Of a stretch of DNA of 19,034 nucleotides, positions 15,336-19,034 are shown piece after piece. The notes beneath the pieces were generated by a model. That model was not told where the DNA came from. It saw only the letters and a program-made list of their open reading frames with translations, and made no database searches. The stretch is from DASTDH01 sp041167675 (GTDB taxonomy: Bacteria > Verrucomicrobiota > Verrucomicrobiia > Chthoniobacterales > JAFAMB01). Positions within the stretch are counted from its first letter, which is position 1. Each line of letters opens with the position of its first letter. Made by a program: the position numbers and the translations under genes. The stretch covers positions 1-19,034 of the forward strand of contig JBEEIB010000466.1 of NCBI GenBank assembly GCA_041167675.1. The letters run 5' to 3'.

Positions 15336-18300
15336 ATGTGGATCGTAAACCTGGCATTAAGACGCCCTTACACCTTTATTGTTCTATCAATTTTCATTTT
15401 GATTGCCGGTGTTCTTTCCATCTTGAGCACCCCGAAGGACATTTTCCCATCAATCAATATCCCGGTTATTTCGGTAATCTGGACCTTTACCGGTATGGCG
15501 CCCGAAGAGGTCGAGCAGCATATCACTTCGCCTTACGAACGCGTTCTTACGACGACCGTCGACAACATTGAACATATCGAGTCGCAATCGTTGAACGGCA
15601 TCGCGGTAGTCAAAATCTTCCTGCAACCAAACGCCAGCGTACCGGCGGGAATAGCACAGGTCACCTCAGTTTCTCAGGCGGTTCTCAAACAGCTTCCGAA
15701 TGGCATTACTCCGCCGCTGGTGCTGAGCTACAGCGCCACGAACGTGCCAGTGATCAACGTCGGACTGAGCAGTAAAACTTTATCGGAGCAACAGCTCAAC
15801 GACTACGGGTTGAACTTTGTTCGGACCCAGCTCATCACAGTTCCCGGCGCGGCCGTTCCTTACCCATACGGAGGAAAGCAAAGGTACGTGGAAGTGGACC
15901 TCGACTATAAGGCTTTACAAGGTTACGGCCTGACGCCTTCCGACGTCGTTAACACGATCAACGCGCAGAACCTTATCTTGCCCTCCGGTACTCAGAAAAT
16001 CGGTCGCTTCGAATACCAAATCGGAGTAAACGCCAGCCCACCCACATTTGAGCAGTTAAACGCCATTCCCATTAAATCTCTGTCGAACGGCACCACCGTT
16101 TACATGCGAGATGTGGCGCGCATTCTCAACGGGAACATTCCGCAAACCAACATAGTCCGTTTCAACGGAACGCGATCCACCATGCTGGTGGTGCAAAAAA
16201 CCGGCAGCGCGTCGACCTTGGATATTGTGCAGGGAATTAAGGATAAAATCCCGCGACTGAAACAGACCTTACCGCCCGCGCTGGATATTTCAACGCTATC
16301 GGATCAATCGATTTTTGTTACCGGCGCGATTGAAGGTGTGGTGCGAGAAACCGTGATCGCGGCGTGTCTCACCGCAATCATGATTCTCCTTTTTTTGGGT
16401 GATTGGAAAAGCACTCTCATCATTGCCATCTCGATACCTCTGGCAATTCTCTCTTCGATTGCGGTGTTGAGTGCGCTCGGCCAGACGCTTAACATCATGA
16501 CGCTGGGCGGGCTCGCCTTAGCGGTTGGGATTCTGGTCGATGACGCGACGGTAACGATCGAAAACATCGACCGGCATCTAGCAGAAGGTAAACCGACGTT
16601 GGACGCAATTCGGGACGGGGCAGCTCAGATTGCCGTCCCAGCGTTGGTCTCGACGATGTGCATTTGTATCGTTTTCATACCGATTTTTTTCCTCTCGGGA
16701 GTCGCCAAATACCTGTTCTCGCCGCTGGCTGAAGCAGTCATTTTTGCAATGATCGCCTCTTACATCCTGTCGCGAACGCTCGTTCCGACCTTGGCCATGT
16801 ATTGGATCAGCAAGCACGGTGAAGAGTCACACCAAGCCAAAGGGAGGAAGACGTTTGCGCTTTTTACCTGGTTTTCTCGTTTTCACCGATGGTTTAATAA
16901 TCGATTCGAGAAATTCAGAGAAGGCTATCGCGATCTGCTGAGTTTCGGACTCCGAAACGCCGGGAAGCTCATTACCTTGGTACTCGGCTTTACCGTGATC
17001 TCGATGGGTTTGTTTCCATTTCTCGGACAGAATTTCTTTCCCTCGGTGGATTCCGGACAATTCGATATGCACGTTCGGGTGAAGTCTGGCACGCGGATCG
17101 AAGAAACCGCGCACTCGATCGATCAAATCGAACAGATGATCCGTCAGGTTATCCCAGCCAGCCAGTTACACGGCATTGTCGATAATCTGGGAATTCCCTA
17201 CAGCGGCATTAATATCTCCTACAACACCACTGGAACAATGAGCCCAGCCGACGGCGACATTCTGGTTTCGCTCAACGAAAACCACGATCCAACGAATAAA
17301 TTTGTCCAGGTTATCCGAACTCGCATGCACCATGATTTTCCCGACGTCGGTGTCTGGTTCCCGCCGGCTGATATCGTTGCGCAAGTTCTTAATTTCGGTT
17401 TGTCGGCCCCGATCGACATTCAAATTACCGGCGCGAATAGAGCAGCTAACTTCGCGTTTGCCAGTAAGCTCATGGATCAGATTCGCCACGTTCCAGGTGC
17501 GGTAGATTTCCGGATCCAGGAACCGAATGATGCGCCTCAGCTAAATGTCACGATCGATCGCACTATGGCATCGGTCCTCGGCGTTACCGCGCAAGCGGTG
17601 TCAAACAGCGTCCTGGGTGCGCTGGCCGGATCGAACCAGACTTCGCCAAACTTTTGGGTCGACCCGACCAATCGTGTCAGCTATCAAGTCAACGCCCAAG
17701 TACCGCAGTATAACATGGATTCTCTGGATTCTTTGCGGAACCTACCAATCCTGGGCGGTAGCAGCACTGGACAAGCCCAAATTCTCGCGAACGCCGCTTC
17801 GATTTCACGCGGCACGACATCCCCGGTGGTCGACCACTACAACATCACGCCGGTGATCAATATCTATGGAAACGTCGACGGCAAAGACTTGGGATACGTC
17901 GCTGATCATATCCAGAAGTTAGTGGATGCCTCTAAAAAGAATCTTCCCAGAGGCAGCTTCATCGATGTCCGAGGACAGGTCAGCACCATGCACGATTCTT
18001 TTACCGGGTTGTACCTCGGATTGGCATTCTCGATGGTGCTGGTCTACCTGTTGATGGTGGTGAATTTCCAATCCTGGACGGAGCCATTCATCATCATCAC
18101 CGCTCTCCCCTGCGCGCTGGCCGGGATTGTCTGGATGCTCTTCATCACGGGCACCACCTTGAGTGTGCCCGCCTTGATGGGTGCGATCATGTGTATGGGA
18201 GTAGCGACGGCGAATAGCGTTTTGGTAGTCACTTTCGCCAATGAGCTGCTTGAACAGTATAAGGACTCTTATCGCGCGGCGCTTGAGGCTGGTTACGCTC

Positions 18301-18557
18301 GGCTTCGACCGGTGCTCATGACGGCGATGGCGATGATCATTGGAATGATTCCAATGGCATTAGGTTTAGGCGAAGGCGGCGAGCAAAACGCTCCCCTGGG
18401 CCGAGCCGTGATCGGAGGATTGATCTTCGCTACCGTAGCCACATTGTTCTTTGTTCCAACGGTCTTCATGATCGTTAGAAGAGGGCGACATTCTCCCTCG
18501 GATGAATCTTCCCCACAGCTAGCCTTTGGGCCCGAAGCAGAGGGCCAACCGAGCTAG
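15336..18557 (+). CDS. RND-family efflux permease (HAE1/AcrB-like)
   Basis: This is an inner-membrane proton-driven multidrug or solvent efflux pump of 1073 residues, close to the AcrB length. The first helix follows the basic start MWIVNLALRRPYTF. Porter-domain landmarks include MAPEEVEQHITSPYE and RYVEVDLDYKAL. Helix 4 has GLALAVGILVDDATVTIENI with the proton-relay Asp402 and Asp403. The second half repeats the pattern, with GQNFFPSVDSGQFDMHVRV after helix 7. Helix 10 reads GVATANSVLVVTFANELL (955-972): Ala959 stands where AcrB has its relay lysine. AGGAG lies ten bases before the ATG. It follows two adaptor genes on the same strand; no TolC/OprM-type gene is seen. Substrates cannot be predicted. 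CzcA-type metal pumps are less likely because helix 4 has the HAE1 pattern. Confidence 0.95.
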   Translation: MWIVNLALRRPYTFIVLSIFILIAGVLSILSTPKDIFPSINIPVISVIWTFTGMAPEEVEQHITSPYERVLTTTVDNIEHIESQSLNGIAVVKIFLQPNASVPAGIAQVTSVSQAVLKQLPNGITPPLVLSYSATNVPVINVGLSSKTLSEQQLNDYGLNFVRTQLITVPGAAVPYPYGGKQRYVEVDLDYKALQGYGLTPSDVVNTINAQNLILPSGTQKIGRFEYQIGVNASPPTFEQLNAIPIKSLSNGTTVYMRDVARILNGNIPQTNIVRFNGTRSTMLVVQKTGSASTLDIVQGIKDKIPRLKQTLPPALDISTLSDQSIFVTGAIEGVVRETVIAACLTAIMILLFLGDWKSTLIIAISIPLAILSSIAVLSALGQTLNIMTLGGLALAVGILVDDATVTIENIDRHLAEGKPTLDAIRDGAAQIAVPALVSTMCICIVFIPIFFLSGVAKYLFSPLAEAVIFAMIASYILSRTLVPTLAMYWISKHGEESHQAKGRKTFALFTWFSRFHRWFNNRFEKFREGYRDLLSFGLRNAGKLITLVLGFTVISMGLFPFLGQNFFPSVDSGQFDMHVRVKSGTRIEETAHSIDQIEQMIRQVIPASQLHGIVDNLGIPYSGINISYNTTGTMSPADGDILVSLNENHDPTNKFVQVIRTRMHHDFPDVGVWFPPADIVAQVLNFGLSAPIDIQITGANRAANFAFASKLMDQIRHVPGAVDFRIQEPNDAPQLNVTIDRTMASVLGVTAQAVSNSVLGALAGSNQTSPNFWVDPTNRVSYQVNAQVPQYNMDSLDSLRNLPILGGSSTGQAQILANAASISRGTTSPVVDHYNITPVINIYGNVDGKDLGYVADHIQKLVDASKKNLPRGSFIDVRGQVSTMHDSFTGLYLGLAFSMVLVYLLMVVNFQSWTEPFIIITALPCALAGIVWMLFITGTTLSVPALMGAIMCMGVATANSVLVVTFANELLEQYKDSYRAALEAGYARLRPVLMTAMAMIIGMIPMALGLGEGGEQNAPLGRAVIGGLIFATVATLFFVPTVFMIVRRGRHSPSDESSPQLAFGPEAEGQPS

Positions 18558-18664
18558 CAGCAAAGAGAGGATCCGGTATGACCAAAATTCTTTGCCAACG
18601 GCCAATGAAAAATGACTTTCTCATTCGCGATTGCCGATTAGAATCTCATTACTGGCCGACCGTC

Positions 18665-19034
18665 ATGAAACCACTCTCTAAACTACCAACGAAGGTCATT
18701 ACTGTTCTGATTGCGGACGATCATCCAGTCGTTCGGGAAGGGTTGGTGGCAATCTTTAAATCTCAGAAAGATATAAAAGTCGTCGCTGAGGCTACCAATG
18801 GAGAGGAGGCCTGCGAGCTCTGCCAGAAGCTTTCTCCCGATGTTCTTCTGCTCGACCTGCGGATGCCAAAGAAAGATGGGCTGCAAGCAATCACTGAGCT
18901 GATGGCGCGCGGAGCCACCAAACCGCGGATTATCGTGATGACAACTTATGAGAGCGAAGAGGATATTCGCCGCGCCTTGAAGGCCGGAGCCAAAGGTTAC
19001 TTGGTCAAAGGGACTGCTCCCCAACAGATACGGG
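18665..19034 (+). CDS. Second NarL-type response regulator, 3' end cut off by the window
   Basis: The frame is open to the last base and shows 123 residues of a receiver domain: VLIADDHPVVREGLVAIF, then LSPDVLLLDLRMPKKDGL with the phospho-acceptor Asp, MTTYESEED with the switch Thr, and KGYLVKGTAPQQI with the conserved Lys. The DNA-binding part lies beyond the window. The start at 18665 gives the usual short N-terminus. The same frame is open to an ATG at 18578 that has GAGAGGA six bases upstream, only 20 bases after the permease stop; this would add 29 residues unlike the family, so the start is uncertain. It is about 60% identical to the receiver of the regulator at 9391. A cognate kinase may follow downstream, as inferred from the left-hand pair. 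Confidence 0.88.
   Translation, partial: MKPLSKLPTKVITVLIADDHPVVREGLVAIFKSQKDIKVVAEATNGEEACELCQKLSPDVLLLDLRMPKKDGLQAITELMARGATKPRIIVMTTYESEEDIRRALKAGAKGYLVKGTAPQQIR

Noticed and set aside
1..19034. CRISPR arrays, tRNA or rRNA genes, phage genes, transposases
   Set aside because: No regularly spaced repeats, no cloverleaf, no ribosomal core sequence and no integrase or transposase motifs were seen on either strand.

Overview
The window looks like part of a bacterial chromosome with moderate GC (low to mid 50s percent by eye). Tight coding, long gene-free gaps with inverted repeats, and many starts without a clear Shine-Dalgarno (SD) suggest a Gram-negative soil-type lineage. A Verrucomicrobiota or Acidobacteriota relative is my best guess, but no rRNA or single diagnostic marker is present, so the taxonomy is weak.

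Region 1 (1-6831, + strand) is a carbohydrate operon: the 3' part of a transaldolase gene (tal), glucose-6-phosphate isomerase (pgi), a stand-alone IolC-type DUF2090 aldolase-like protein, a short-form 6-phosphogluconate dehydrogenase (gnd), glucose-6-phosphate dehydrogenase (zwf) and ribose-5-phosphate isomerase B (rpiB). Together they join glycolysis at G6P/F6P to the oxidative and non-oxidative pentose phosphate pathway. No 6-phosphogluconolactonase gene is visible, and the DUF2090 gene sits between pgi and gnd with no textbook role there.

Region 2 (6832-9390) is gene-poor. It holds one minus-strand MDR-family oxidoreductase (7709-8770), a probable 56-residue minus-strand ORF behind it whose SD lies in a small hairpin, and about 620 bases carrying degenerate heptamer repeats in inverted orientation.

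Region 3 (9391-11789) is a NarL-type response regulator followed by a membrane-bound DUF4118/GAF/HisKA_3 sensor kinase. About 800 bases follow that carry little coding but much symmetry: a 66-base near-palindrome starting at the kinase stop codon, a pair of 54-base inverted repeats 273 bases apart, and between them a hairpin flanked by T7 and A7 that looks like a bidirectional terminator.

Region 4 (12601-19034) is an RND efflux operon: two tandem paralogous periplasmic adaptors, one HAE1-like inner-membrane permease, and the start of a second NarL-type regulator about 60% identical in its receiver domain to the first. No outer-membrane channel gene is in view. The two-component genes on both sides suggest, but do not prove, signal-controlled expression of the pump.
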